DNA of 64,000 nucleotides from CAWAND01 sp963783335 (GTDB lineage Bacteria; Chloroflexota; Anaerolineae; Anaerolineales; E44-bin32), in NCBI GenBank assembly GCA_963783335.1, contig CAWAND010000006.1:124001-188000 (forward strand). The letters are read 5' to 3'. Position numbers and translations under genes: made by a program. The notes beneath the pieces are model-generated. The model was given only the letters and a program-made list of their open reading frames with translations. It made no database searches and had not been told where the DNA came from. How positions within the stretch are numbered: position 1 is the first letter of the stretch; every line of letters starts with the position of its first letter. Positions 43,566-52,091 of the stretch are shown one piece after another.

Positions 43566-45401
43566 TTACTTTCCTTCCTTGCTTAGGAGGGCATCCACAA
43601 TCCACTTGGCTGTGAGCGGAAGCCCGTCATTGAGGTTGAGCGCCTGGAATTTGGTTGCCTGATCCGGCATGTCAAGCTGCAGGAGTTGGCACATCTGCGC
43701 ATCGGTGTTCATTTCCACAACGTAAACCCGATCGTGGCTGCGGACAAACTCAGCCACACTCTGATTGAAAGGAACCGCCCGCAGCCTGAGAAAATTGGTG
43801 GGGATTCCCTGCTGGGCCAGACGAGACCGAGCCTCCTCGATTGCAGACAGAGTTGAACCGAAGCCGATCAGGCCAATCTCGGCGCCATCCATTCGATCGA
43901 TGATCGGTGCCGGGACCAGGTCACGAGCTGTGTCGTGTTTGCGCCAGAGCCTGGCCATATTCTCGGTCCAGTCCTCCGGCCTTTCACTGTAGATCGCCTG
44001 GTCGTTGTGGCCTGTGCCGCGTGCGAACCAGGCCGCAAGCGGGTGATCGTTGCCTGGGAGGGTTCGATAGGGAATCCCATCGCCATCCACGTCACGGTAG
44101 CGGGCGAACTCACCCAGCTCCTCCAAATCCTTCTCAGAAAGAACTTTGCCGCGATCCATCGCAATGTCGGGATAATCAAAGCTCTCTGACATCCACAGGT
44201 TCATCCCCAGATCCAGATCGCTGAGCACGAAGATGGGCGTCTGCAGGCGCTCGGCCAGGTCAAAGGCTCGCCATCCAAACTCAAAGCATTCGGCCACCGA
44301 ACCCGGTAGCAGGAACACATGGCGAGTGTCGCCATGGCCCAAGAAGCGCACGAAGAGCAAGTCGCCTTGCGATGTGCGGGTCGGCAGGCCGGTGCTGGGC
44401 CCCATACGCTGAACATCCCAGATGACGATCGGGATTTCAGCGAAGAATGCCAGCCCGGTAAACTCCGACATCAGCGAAATGCCTGGGCCGGAAGTGGATG
44501 TCATTGCGCGGGCACCCGCCCATCCGGCACCCACCGCCATGCCGATGGCTGACAGCTCGTCCTCGGCCTGAATCACAGCGTAGGTCGCTTTTCCGGTCTC
44601 AGGGTCCTTGCGGAGCTGGGGCAAGAACTCCAACAGGCCATCGGCCAAGCTTGAAGCAGGGGTGATCGGATACCAGGCCGCGAAGTTCACCCCGCCGTAG
44701 ACGGCGCCCAAAGCTGATGAGGTGTTCCCGTCGATCAGGATCAAGCCCTCTGTCTGGTCCGAGCGCTCCACCTTGTAGGGGTCCTGTTTGGTGAGATTTT
44801 CGTTGGCCCACTTGGCGGCGGCTTCGACCATCGACATGTTCATTTCAATCGGCTTGGCCCGGCCCTGAAAGTGGGTCTCCAGCGCGGCCCGGATTTCTGC
44901 CATCTCGATCCCCAGGATTTCTGACACGACCCCCACGTAGACCATGTTGGCGATGTAATCTCGCAGGTCTCGCGGCGGAGACTGCTCCTTGATCAAATCC
45001 TGGACCGGCATGGGGTAGTAGACGACATCCGTGCGCTTGCGAGGCTGGGTCCAGTTGTCGGGATAGAAACACACTCCGCCCTCGACCAGGCCGGCCAGGT
45101 CCTCTTGGAAGGTGGTTTCATTCATCGCCACCAGGATCTCGATCGTCTCTCGCCGGGCGGTGAACCCCTCCCCGCTGGCCCGAATGGTGAACCAGGTCGG
45201 CAGACCTTGAATATTGGATGGGAAAAGATTCTTTCCGCTAACCGGAATACCCATCCGAAACAGAGCCCGGATCAGGGCCATATTGGACGTCTGGCTGCCG
45301 GTACCGTTGACCGTGGCTACGACCATGGACAGATCATTGATGATGGGCGATTTGTCCACCGACGATTGAATACTTCCTTCTTGTGTTACGGCGTCAGTCA
45401 T
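43566..45401 (-). CDS. 2-oxoacid:ferredoxin oxidoreductase, fused gamma-alpha subunit
   Basis: 611 residues. The N-terminal domain (about 20-200) is the gamma part, with VNGTGSQTSNMALIRALFRMG and FPSNIQGLPTWFTIR. The rest is the alpha part, with YGGVNFAAWYPITPASSLAD, AEDELSAIGMAVGAGWAGAR and TSTSGPGISLMSEFTGLAF. This gamma-alpha fusion is common in KorA of many bacteria. Coenzyme A and ferredoxin are the co-substrates; no ferredoxin gene is adjacent. Its start overlaps the regulator gene by four bases (ATGA). Confidence 0.94.
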   Translation of the reverse strand: MTDAVTQEGSIQSSVDKSPIINDLSMVVATVNGTGSQTSNMALIRALFRMGIPVSGKNLFPSNIQGLPTWFTIRASGEGFTARRETIEILVAMNETTFQEDLAGLVEGGVCFYPDNWTQPRKRTDVVYYPMPVQDLIKEQSPPRDLRDYIANMVYVGVVSEILGIEMAEIRAALETHFQGRAKPIEMNMSMVEAAAKWANENLTKQDPYKVERSDQTEGLILIDGNTSSALGAVYGGVNFAAWYPITPASSLADGLLEFLPQLRKDPETGKATYAVIQAEDELSAIGMAVGAGWAGARAMTSTSGPGISLMSEFTGLAFFAEIPIVIWDVQRMGPSTGLPTRTSQGDLLFVRFLGHGDTRHVFLLPGSVAECFEFGWRAFDLAERLQTPIFVLSDLDLGMNLWMSESFDYPDIAMDRGKVLSEKDLEELGEFARYRDVDGDGIPYRTLPGNDHPLAAWFARGTGHNDQAIYSERPEDWTENMARLWRKHDTARDLVPAPIIDRMDGAEIGLIGFGSTLSAIEEARSRLAQQGIPTNFLRLRAVPFNQSVAEFVRSHDRVYVVEMNTDAQMCQLLQLDMPDQATKFQALNLNDGLPLTAKWIVDALLSKEGK

Positions 45402-46156
45402 GCGATCTCACTCCCTACGCTTGTCTGCCCTTCCTTGAGCAGGCTTCCTTCTGAATACGAGCTCATCTCCGGTCGTCGGCTGAGGAGACCGGTGTGTTCA
45501 ATCAGGGCCTGGTAGCCGGCAGCGAGATCACCCACCTGTATGGCCTTGACCATCTTCTCGTGATAGCGCCAGACCTGTTCCAAGTAACGATAGTCATTGT
45601 ACACATTCAACTCTACAGCTTCATAGGCCTCCCAATAGGCTTCAAGAAGCCCACGCACAAACTCATTGTCCAATCGGCTGAAGACCGTCAGGTGGAGTTG
45701 GCGATGCTCGTCATGTGGAATTTGAATTGGCCGGCCCCTGAGCTTCTCCCAGGCACGGTCCACCAATCGGACGAGTTCAGCCCGGTCTTCATCGGTGAGG
45801 CGTGAGACGGCATCATGCCAGAAGGCGGCCTCGACGTGATTGCGCAGATCACCGAATCGGGAAAAGGCTTCCGGCTCTCGAGCCAAACGGTACATCAGGC
45901 CGGTCCGTAGGCTCTCCAGGAAGCGGTACTCCAACATCCTTGTGCCCGTCTTGGGTCGAACGTCGACCAAGCCCAAGCTGCGGGCGACTTCGAGCTGCTC
46001 GCGAAGCTTGCCGTTGCTGATCCCGAGCTCGGCCGCCAGATCCCGAATTGCCGGCAGCCGGTCTCCCGGCTCCAAGCCCTCAAAGGCCAAGTAGTTCAGC
46101 AGTTCGGAAGCCAAATCGATCGTCACCCGCGTCTCCGCCTCAATCATCGTATTCAT
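45398..46156 (-). CDS. GntR/FadR-family transcriptional regulator
   Basis: 252 residues. The N-terminal winged helix-turn-helix has LEPGDRLPAIRDLAAELGIS and KLREQLEVARSLGLVDVRPKTGT. The C-terminal FCD ligand domain has DLRNHVEAAFWHDAV and DEHRQLHLTVF; the D and H residues are those used for metal and acid binding in FCD proteins. It is the first gene of the ferredoxin oxidoreductase operon (ATGA overlap with the alpha gene), so it probably senses a 2-oxoacid or related acid and controls its own operon. Confidence 0.9.
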   Translation of the reverse strand: MNTMIEAETRVTIDLASELLNYLAFEGLEPGDRLPAIRDLAAELGISNGKLREQLEVARSLGLVDVRPKTGTRMLEYRFLESLRTGLMYRLAREPEAFSRFGDLRNHVEAAFWHDAVSRLTDEDRAELVRLVDRAWEKLRGRPIQIPHDEHRQLHLTVFSRLDNEFVRGLLEAYWEAYEAVELNVYNDYRYLEQVWRYHEKMVKAIQVGDLAAGYQALIEHTGLLSRRPEMSSYSEGSLLKEGQTSVGSEIA

Positions 46157-46178
46157 CCAATCAATCGGATGTATTTGG

Positions 46179-46189
46179 AGTGTACCACT
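46179..46189. promoter_or_regulatory. Candidate GntR/FadR operator
   Basis: AGTGTACCACT is an inverted repeat (AGTG-N3-CACT) that includes GT-N3-AC, the core of FadR-type operators. It lies 23 bases upstream of the regulator start. A second, imperfect palindrome CATCC...GGATG (46154-46171) overlaps the start codon. Confidence 0.4.
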
Positions 46190-46340
46190 TCATTTTGCGG
46201 CGGTCAATTCGCCCGGCGGATGGTCTTTTTGACTTGTTCTCCAGCCAATGAGGCAGCCCAGCCCCTCCGCAAGTTATGGCTTGCGGTCGCCCTTCTTCCC
46301 GCACCGATGGAGCGGCGGCTGGGTCTGGTAGAATGCAACG

Positions 46341-47015
46341 ATGTCCCAGCTCCGACACCCCGGATTACGCCGGAAATCATTCATGGTTGCTCTGTTCCTC
46401 CTGCTCCCCATCCTGGCTTTGGTTCTGCCCCGTTGGTGGGCAGGCTGGCGATTCGCGTCCGACATTCTCTCGGTTGACGAAGCGCCCCAAGCCGCGGCGG
46501 CCATCGTCTTCGGTGCAGGACTGCGGCAGGATGGCCAGCCGACAACCGTGCTTGCCGACCGTGTGCGTACGGCCGCCGACCTCTATCGGGCAGGCAAGGT
46601 CCCCCTGCTGGTGATGAGCGGGACCGTCAGGGAGAGCCACGATGAGCCGGGATCGATGCGCCGTCTGGCACTTTCCCTAGGCGTTCCGGAAGAGGCGATC
46701 GCGCTCGACCCGTCCGGCGATCGGACCTTCGAGACGTGCCTGAGCGCCCGCAAGCGTTTCGCTTCCGCCCAGCTGCTCCTGGTGAGTCAGGCGTACCATC
46801 TCCCCCGCGCTCTGACAACCTGTGCCGGCCTTGGCTTGAAAGCCAGCGGTGTGGCGGCCGACCTGCGGGTCTATCGGACCTCTGCCACCAACTTCTGGAT
46901 GTTGAGGGAAATCCCCGCCACCTGGGTCGCCTTGCTGGATACCTACATCCTGCCCCACCCGGATGACTCGGAACCAGCCCAGAAGGTTGAAAGGCAACCC
47001 CCATATGGATCGTGA
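46341..47015 (+). CDS. YdcF/SanA-family (DUF218) envelope protein
   Basis: 224 residues with an N-terminal signal-anchor (about 15-34). It then has the DUF218 core: AAAIVFGAGLRQDG, LVMSGTVRESHDEPGSM, DRTFETCLSARKRF and LLLVSQAYHLPRAL. Proteins of this family are implicated in envelope barrier functions. A TAGAAT box ends only 6 bases before the ATG and no ribosome binding site is visible, so the mRNA may be leaderless. The 3' end overlaps the HD-domain gene by 11 bases. Confidence 0.88.
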   Translation: MSQLRHPGLRRKSFMVALFLLLPILALVLPRWWAGWRFASDILSVDEAPQAAAAIVFGAGLRQDGQPTTVLADRVRTAADLYRAGKVPLLVMSGTVRESHDEPGSMRRLALSLGVPEEAIALDPSGDRTFETCLSARKRFASAQLLLVSQAYHLPRALTTCAGLGLKASGVAADLRVYRTSATNFWMLREIPATWVALLDTYILPHPDDSEPAQKVERQPPYGS

Positions 47016-47583
47016 GCAGGCCTATCAGATCGTGAGGGAACACGTCACTCAAGAGAACCTGATCCACCACATGCTGGCTGTGGAAGCTGCCATGCGCGAC
47101 TATGCCGCCCGCCTAGGCGAAGATCCCGAGCTGTGGGGCATGGCCGGCTTGCTACACGACTACGATTGGGAGATCCATCCCACGCTCGACAGCCACCCGC
47201 AGGATGGCGTGCCGCTGCTGCGGCAGCGCGGGGTACCCGAAGTGGTGATCACATGCATCCTGAGCCATGCCGATCACACAGGGGTGCCGAGGCAGACGCC
47301 CATGGAAAAGGGACTGTTCGCTTGTGATGAACTGACCGGCCTAATCACCGCTGTCGCCTTGGTCCGCCCTTCCAAATCCCTTTACGACGTCAAATTGAAA
47401 TCTGTGCGCAAGAAGTGGAAGGACGCCCGCTTCGCCGCCGGGGTCGACCGGGCGGAGGTCGAAGAATCTGTCCGAGACTTCGGCATCCCACTGGATGAAC
47501 ACATCCAGCACGTTCTCGAGTCGATGAAACGCATCGCCCCTGATCTCGGGTTGGTCGGCGATGGTGGAGAGTCAAGGTCTTGA
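47005..47583 (+). CDS. HD-domain protein (predicted hydrolase)
   Basis: 192 residues from the ATG at 47005. The HD core is HMLAVEAAMRDYAARL and WGMAGLLHDYDWEIHP (H-D pair), followed by ILSHADHT. It fits the HDIG-type metal-dependent phosphohydrolases of unknown substrate that are common in anaerobes. It overlaps the preceding YdcF-like gene. Confidence 0.85.
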   Translation: MDREQAYQIVREHVTQENLIHHMLAVEAAMRDYAARLGEDPELWGMAGLLHDYDWEIHPTLDSHPQDGVPLLRQRGVPEVVITCILSHADHTGVPRQTPMEKGLFACDELTGLITAVALVRPSKSLYDVKLKSVRKKWKDARFAAGVDRAEVEESVRDFGIPLDEHIQHVLESMKRIAPDLGLVGDGGESRS

Positions 47584-47676
47584 AGCGCGTCCGCCCATCA
47601 GCCAGCCCTTTGCCGGCCCTTTGGGGTCGGTGCGACGGCTCGCATGTCGCTCTCTCCTGGCTCAAAACCGCCCCCC

Positions 47677-47704
47677 TTGATACGGCTCTCCCGACTGGTA
47701 TAAT
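47677..47704 (+). promoter_or_regulatory. Sigma-70-like promoter of the LysM gene
   Basis: TTGATA and TATAAT with a 16-base spacer. Transcription would start about 25 bases before the ATG at 47737. Confidence 0.6.
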
Positions 47705-47736
47705 GCCTCCGCTCAGGCCACGCTGCCTGCAATCTT

Positions 47737-48864
47737 ATGACTGAAAATACCCAGACTTCCCACCAAATCTGTCCCCGCTGTGGGACCAAGGTCGCCCAAG
47801 GCGCCAGCCGCTGTGTTGTATGCGGTGCTGAGCTGAAGGCGGGCGGTCGAGCGCGCGGCAGAAGCTCAAGCGGAATCACGCTTTCTCTGCCCCTGGCGAT
47901 TGCCATCTTGGTTGTGTTTGCCCTACTGGCCTCGGGCACGACCTACTTGGGGGTCCGCCTTACCGGCGCAGCCGGCGCGGCCACCGAGGCCACGGCGACG
48001 CCGACCATCACAAACACACCCACACCGACGAACACACTCCAGCCGACCCAGACCTTCACCCCACAACCATCGCCGACACCCATCACCCACGTCGTGGGGC
48101 CAAGCGATACGTGCCTGGCCATCGCCGCACTGTACGGTGTGTCGATTCAATCCATCGTCCAGCTCAACCAACTGCCGGCGACCTGTCCGCTCTCCGTGGA
48201 CCAGAAGATCCTCGTTCCCCAGCCGACCGCCACGGCGACGCCCCAGCCGACTCCCACCCTAGTGCCGGCCGATGCCACGCGCCAGGCCTGCACCACGGCG
48301 GATTATGAGGTCAAGGCAAACGATACCCTGTTTGGTATCGCCACCAATTACGGAGTGGATATGCAGGAGATCAGGGACTGGAATGGCCTGACGGGCGATA
48401 CGGTCTTTGAGGGCCAGAAGCTCAGCATCCCGCTCTGCAACCGGGCTTCTTCCGGCCCCACCGCCACGCCTACGGTGCCGCCGCCCTACCCTGCGCCGAA
48501 TCTGCTTCTTCCGCAGGATGGCCAGTCCTTCAGCCTGGCCGATGACAGCGTGACCCTGCAGTGGGCGTCCGTCGGAGAGCTGCGGGAGAACGAGTTCTAC
48601 CAGGTTCACGTGCTCGACATCACCGACGGCACGGGGACGAGGCAGATCGTCGATGTTGTCCAGGACACCAAGTACCTGGTCCCGTCATCGCTCCGCCCCG
48701 GCGAAGCCGTCCCACACATCATGCGTTGGTGGGTCGAAACGGTGCGCCAGACGGGGTCCAACAACAGCGGCCAGCCGGTCTACGAGTTGGCCGGCGCCGC
48801 CAGCGAAAAGCGCGTCTTTTCCTGGTCGGGGGCAGCCACCAGCCCCTCCACGCCCACGCCCTAG
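47737..48864 (+). CDS. Zinc-ribbon, membrane-anchored protein with two LysM domains
   Basis: 375 residues. The N-terminal zinc ribbon (C12, C15, C26, C29: CPRCG...CVVCG) is cytoplasmic. A membrane helix lies at about 48-70, then a Thr/Pro-rich linker. LysM 1 is at about 110-160 (VVGPSDTCLAIAALYGVSI) and LysM 2 at about 185-235 (YEVKANDTLFGIATNYGVD). The last 125 residues form a beta-rich domain that looks like a fibronectin-type segment (VTLQWASVGELRENEFYQVH). LysM binds peptidoglycan or other N-acetylglucosamine polymers. This layout recurs in Anaerolineae-like bacteria. Confidence 0.85.
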   Translation: MTENTQTSHQICPRCGTKVAQGASRCVVCGAELKAGGRARGRSSSGITLSLPLAIAILVVFALLASGTTYLGVRLTGAAGAATEATATPTITNTPTPTNTLQPTQTFTPQPSPTPITHVVGPSDTCLAIAALYGVSIQSIVQLNQLPATCPLSVDQKILVPQPTATATPQPTPTLVPADATRQACTTADYEVKANDTLFGIATNYGVDMQEIRDWNGLTGDTVFEGQKLSIPLCNRASSGPTATPTVPPPYPAPNLLLPQDGQSFSLADDSVTLQWASVGELRENEFYQVHVLDITDGTGTRQIVDVVQDTKYLVPSSLRPGEAVPHIMRWWVETVRQTGSNNSGQPVYELAGAASEKRVFSWSGAATSPSTPTP

Positions 48865-48886
48865 AACCACCCAAGCAAAAAACTAC

Positions 48887-48910
48887 AGGGCGCACCCAAG
48901 GGTGCGCCCT
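48887..48910. terminator. Bidirectional intrinsic terminator between LysM gene and mdh
   Basis: AGGGCGCACCC and its exact complement around AA make an 11-base-pair stem. An A6 run just upstream supplies the T tract for the minus-strand mdh transcript. In the plus direction the tail is GCCCATTTG, which is weaker. Confidence 0.75.
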
Positions 48911-48916
48911 GCCCAT

Positions 48917-48934
48917 TTGTGAAGAACTTCACAA
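48917..48934. promoter_or_regulatory. Rex-type palindrome, perfect arms
   Basis: TTGTGAAGAACTTCACAA has perfect 8-base arms. It lies between two convergent genes, immediately after the terminator and 15 bases from the mdh stop codon, so it is at the wrong end of mdh for normal promoter control even though mdh is a classical Rex target in other bacteria. Confidence 0.45.
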
Positions 48935-48949
48935 GTGAAGTGCTGGCAG

Positions 48950-49873
48950 CTAGGTGCCAAGCGCTTCGGTGATTTCGTGGACCCGCCCGGCGGAAGCTTC
49001 CAGGGCACTGCGCTCATCATCGTTCAAGTCATACTCGATGACCTTCTCCAGACCTTTGCGCCCGAGCTGGGCAGGCACTCCGAAGAAGATTCCCTTCTGC
49101 CCATATTCCCCATTGAGGAAGACCGATGCCGGGACGACCAGGTGGCGGTCCCGCAGGATGGCTTCAACCATCTGCGCCAGCGCTGCCGAAGGGGCGTAGA
49201 AGGCGCTGCCGGTCTTCAGCAGGCCGACGATCTCTCCGCCTCCCTTGCGGGTACGGTTGACGATGCCCTCCAGTGTGTCCTTGTCGAAATAGTCCACCAG
49301 GGGGACTCCGGCGATGTTCGAATGCCGCGTCAGCGGCACCATGTCGTCCCCGTGTCCGCCCAACACGTAGCAGTGGACGTTCTGGACACTAACCTCGGCC
49401 GCCATGGCCACGAACGCCCGCATGCGGGCCGAATCGAGGATACCGGCCTGGCCAATCACACGTTCCCGAGGCAGGTCCCCGACCTTCATCGCCAGATAGG
49501 CCATGGCATCCAACGGGTTGGTGAGCACGATCAAGATGGCATCCGGAGAGTGTTTGAGTGAGCTCTTGACGGCCGCGGTGACGATCTCGCTGTTCTTGCT
49601 CAGCAAGTCATCGCGACTCATCCCCGGCTTCCGAGGCAGACCGGCGGTGATCACAACCACGTCCGATCCGGCGGTCTCAGCGTAGTCATTGCTGCCGATG
49701 ATCTTGACATCTGAACCGATCACAGGCATGGCTTCGGTCATATCGAGCGCCTTGCCCTGCGGCATACCTTCCACGATGTCCACCAGTACCAGATCGGCAA
49801 GCTCGCGTTCAGCCAGCCAATGTGCGGTGGTCGCACCGGTTTGACCTGCTCCAAGTATGGTTACTTTTGACAT
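48950..49873 (-). CDS. mdh: Malate dehydrogenase (NAD), LDH-like type
   Basis: Interconverts malate and oxaloacetate with NAD. 307 residues. Rossmann loop GAGQTGATTAHWLAE (G-x-G-x-x-G), an acidic residue at the end of strand 2 (VDIVEG) for NAD, ITAGLPRKPGMSR (the R residues of the substrate loop), LTNPLDAMAY, and the catalytic histidine in VLGGHGDDMVPL. AGGAGGCGAAGG precedes the start. The ALDM/LPRKPG pattern fits the MDH type of Chloroflexus and related bacteria. Confidence 0.95.
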   Translation of the reverse strand: MSKVTILGAGQTGATTAHWLAERELADLVLVDIVEGMPQGKALDMTEAMPVIGSDVKIIGSNDYAETAGSDVVVITAGLPRKPGMSRDDLLSKNSEIVTAAVKSSLKHSPDAILIVLTNPLDAMAYLAMKVGDLPRERVIGQAGILDSARMRAFVAMAAEVSVQNVHCYVLGGHGDDMVPLTRHSNIAGVPLVDYFDKDTLEGIVNRTRKGGGEIVGLLKTGSAFYAPSAALAQMVEAILRDRHLVVPASVFLNGEYGQKGIFFGVPAQLGRKGLEKVIEYDLNDDERSALEASAGRVHEITEALGT

Positions 49874-49960
49874 ATGACCTTCGCCTCCTGGCTCTTGGGT
49901 ATCAATGGGAAGTCTGGCTTGCAGAGATGTTGTTGCGAGCCACGTGCCTCCAACTTCATT

Positions 49961-51136
49961 CTAATCGGTCAGAGATACATACGATCCGCCCCACCTCTCG
50001 TCGACGACCGGCGGCGGGGCGTTGTGAAACGCGTTGGCCGAGACGTGAATGCCCTCGCCTACATCGATTTTTCCGATGACCCACGCGGCAACACCTGCGG
50101 CCGCCGCACGCGCCATAAACGCGCTCAAGCGCTCGTCGTCCATCGCCAGAAGCAGGCCCCCCGACGTTTGTGCGTCGAACAGAATTGTCCGGCCTACCTC
50201 ATCGATTTCGGCAGCGAACTCAACCTGCGTCCCGAAGTACAGACGATTGTCATGGGATCCGCCGGGCACGAAGTGCTGTCCGGCGTAGCGCCGAGCACCT
50301 GCCAGCGCTGGCACAGAGCCGGCATAGATATGCAGCTTCACCCCCGAAGCCTGCGCCATCTCTGTCCCGTGTCCCAACAAGCTGTAACCGGTCACATCCG
50401 TTCCACCCCGGACACCAACATCGACGGCCAGCTCGGAGGCTGCTTTGTTGAGGTGTTTCATCCAGGCGGTCATCCAGGCCACATCTCCCTCGTCCGCCTG
50501 TTGGGCTTTCAGGGCCGTGGCGCTGACCCCCGTACCGATCGGCTTGGTCAGCACCAGTAGGTCTCCCGGCCTGGCCCCAGCTTTGCTGATCAGGGCCTGT
50601 GGATCGGCCATGCCCACGGCCACCAGCCCCACCTTGGGCTCATCGTCCTGCAGGCTGTGACCGCCGGCAATGACGGCGCCGGCCTGGCGCACCGTGTCGG
50701 CTGCTCCCCGCGAGATCTCAGCCATCTGTTCGGACGGCAGGTTGGGCGGCAAACAAGCCACGTTCAGAGCCAAGAACGGGCGGGCACCCATGGCGTACAG
50801 ATCCGACAGCGCGTTGGCGGCTGCGATGGCGCCATAGTTATAGGCATCGTCGACCACCGGCGTAAAGAAATCGGTGGTGATCACCAAAGCGCGCTGCTCG
50901 TCGAGCCGCCAGACTGCGGCGTCATCCGGCGCGCCAAGGCCGACCATCAAGTCCGGATAGTCTTGAGGGTCAAAGGCGGCCTGGAGGGGGCGCAGAACCT
51001 GCGCCAGCGCTTCCGCGCTGAGCTTAGACGCTCAACCCGCGCAGGACGACAGAGTCGTCAATCTGACCTGGCGGCCCGACGTGGCGCGAGGTTCACCCTG
51101 GCCACCGGCACCACCGGTCGTCTGTGAATTACTCAT
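49961..51136 (-). CDS. selD: Selenide, water dikinase; selenoprotein with Sec at the catalytic position
   Basis: Makes selenophosphate from selenide and ATP. Reading from the ATG at 51136, the frame has one in-frame TGA at 51034-51032 (codon 35) in the context SSCAG-U-ASKLS, after which the same frame gives LAQVLRPLQAAFDPQDYPDL and the rest of SelD: LGAPDDAAVW, VVDDAYNYGAIAAANALSD and IAGGHSLQDDEPK. The U aligns with the catalytic Cys17 of E. coli SelD (GAGCGCK) and the following Lys is kept, so this is a Sec-containing SelD of 391 residues, not a pseudogene. A conventional call would start at 50950 and lose the catalytic residue. It is divergent from the TauE/SafE-mod operon. Confidence 0.9.
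51004..51021 (-). promoter_or_regulatory. Candidate bacterial SECIS element in selD
   Basis: On the coding strand TCAGCGC-GGAA-GCGCTGG forms a 7-pair stem (one G-T pair). The loop starts 17 bases after the UGA and has G in its first two positions, which fits bacterial SECIS rules. A second hairpin (GGCGCAG/CTGCGCC) follows. Confidence 0.55.
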
Positions 51137-51216
51137 TACCGAGATTCTAGGCGTTGGCTGGTGGGCTGTCAACGCAAAGGACGCACGTGCGAACCCCATC
51201 TAACTGCAGCGCACCA

Positions 51217-51246
51217 TTGATCGCCCGGCCAGTGGCTGGGTACAAT
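51217..51246 (+). promoter_or_regulatory. Promoter of the TauE/SafE-modAB operon
   Basis: TTGATC and TACAAT with an 18-base spacer. The -10 box ends 8 bases before the ATG at 51255, so the transcript would have almost no leader. Confidence 0.5.
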
Positions 51247-51254
51247 GGATCGCC

Positions 51255-52091
51255 ATGACACGTTCCCTGGTCTCTTTTCTCTTCGGGGCGCCCATCGGCG
51301 CTATCGGTGGATTGATCGGCGTTGGCGGCGCGGAATACCGGCTGCCTGTTCTGGCCGGTCCGCTCCGATTCAGCGCCCGGCAGGCCGTCCCCCTCAATCT
51401 CACCATCAGCGTCGTGACCGTCGGGGTGTCGCTCATCGTACGCGGCCGCACCCTTCCCTTCGAGCCCGTGCTGGCGGCTGTCCCGTTGCTGGTGGCGTTG
51501 GCATTGGGTGCATCGGCGGCTGCCTACGCTGGGGCCGCCTATGTCCGGCGGCTGCCGGAGGGACGGCTGCGACAGATCATCTTGGTCATGCTCTTGGCCA
51601 TGTCCCTGCTCATGATCATGCAGGCGTTTCGCTCCGAAGCGCCGATTGGACTTCTTCCTGCGAACCAGCCGTTGGGCTGGGTCGTAGGGGCCGCGATCGG
51701 CCTGCTGATCGGCCTGGTGAGCGTCACCCTCGGGGTGGCTGGCGGGGAACTGATCATCCCAACCTTGATCGTGATTTACGGGATGGATGTCAAAGCGGCC
51801 GGAACGGCCAGCCTGCTTGTCAGCCTGCCCACGATGCTCGTCGGGATCGCTCGCTACGCCGGTCAAGGGGCCTTTCGTGACCGACTGGCCCTACGTGAGG
51901 TGGTCCTTCCAATGGCGATAGGCTCGGTGCTCGGTGCAGCCGGCGGCGCCTACCTGGTTGGATCGGTGCCAGTGCGCTGGCTGAAGGGTGCCTTGGGGCT
52001 GATCCTGGCTGTCTCGGCCTACCTGATCTTCTCCCACGGCCGTCACCCCTCGGGCCCACCGGCACCGGGGACCGCGGTGGCGGAGCGATGA
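51255..52091 (+). CDS. TauE/SafE-family anion permease
   Basis: 278 residues, about eight membrane helices. It begins with the family repeat GAPIGAIGGLIGVGGAEYRLP; the second repeat is GLVSVTLGVAGGELIIPTLI. Members move sulfite, sulfonates or related oxyanions, or take up sulfur compounds. The final ATGA overlaps the modA start. Its place next to modAB and selD suggests transport of an oxyanion such as molybdate, tungstate or a selenium or sulfur species, but specificity cannot be read from sequence. Confidence 0.85.
   Translation: MTRSLVSFLFGAPIGAIGGLIGVGGAEYRLPVLAGPLRFSARQAVPLNLTISVVTVGVSLIVRGRTLPFEPVLAAVPLLVALALGASAAAYAGAAYVRRLPEGRLRQIILVMLLAMSLLMIMQAFRSEAPIGLLPANQPLGWVVGAAIGLLIGLVSVTLGVAGGELIIPTLIVIYGMDVKAAGTASLLVSLPTMLVGIARYAGQGAFRDRLALREVVLPMAIGSVLGAAGGAYLVGSVPVRWLKGALGLILAVSAYLIFSHGRHPSGPPAPGTAVAER

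Noticed and set aside
50950..50952. selD starting at 50950
   Set aside because: That start omits the catalytic Cys/Sec and the essential Lys; the upstream in-frame sequence with the TGA matches SelD.
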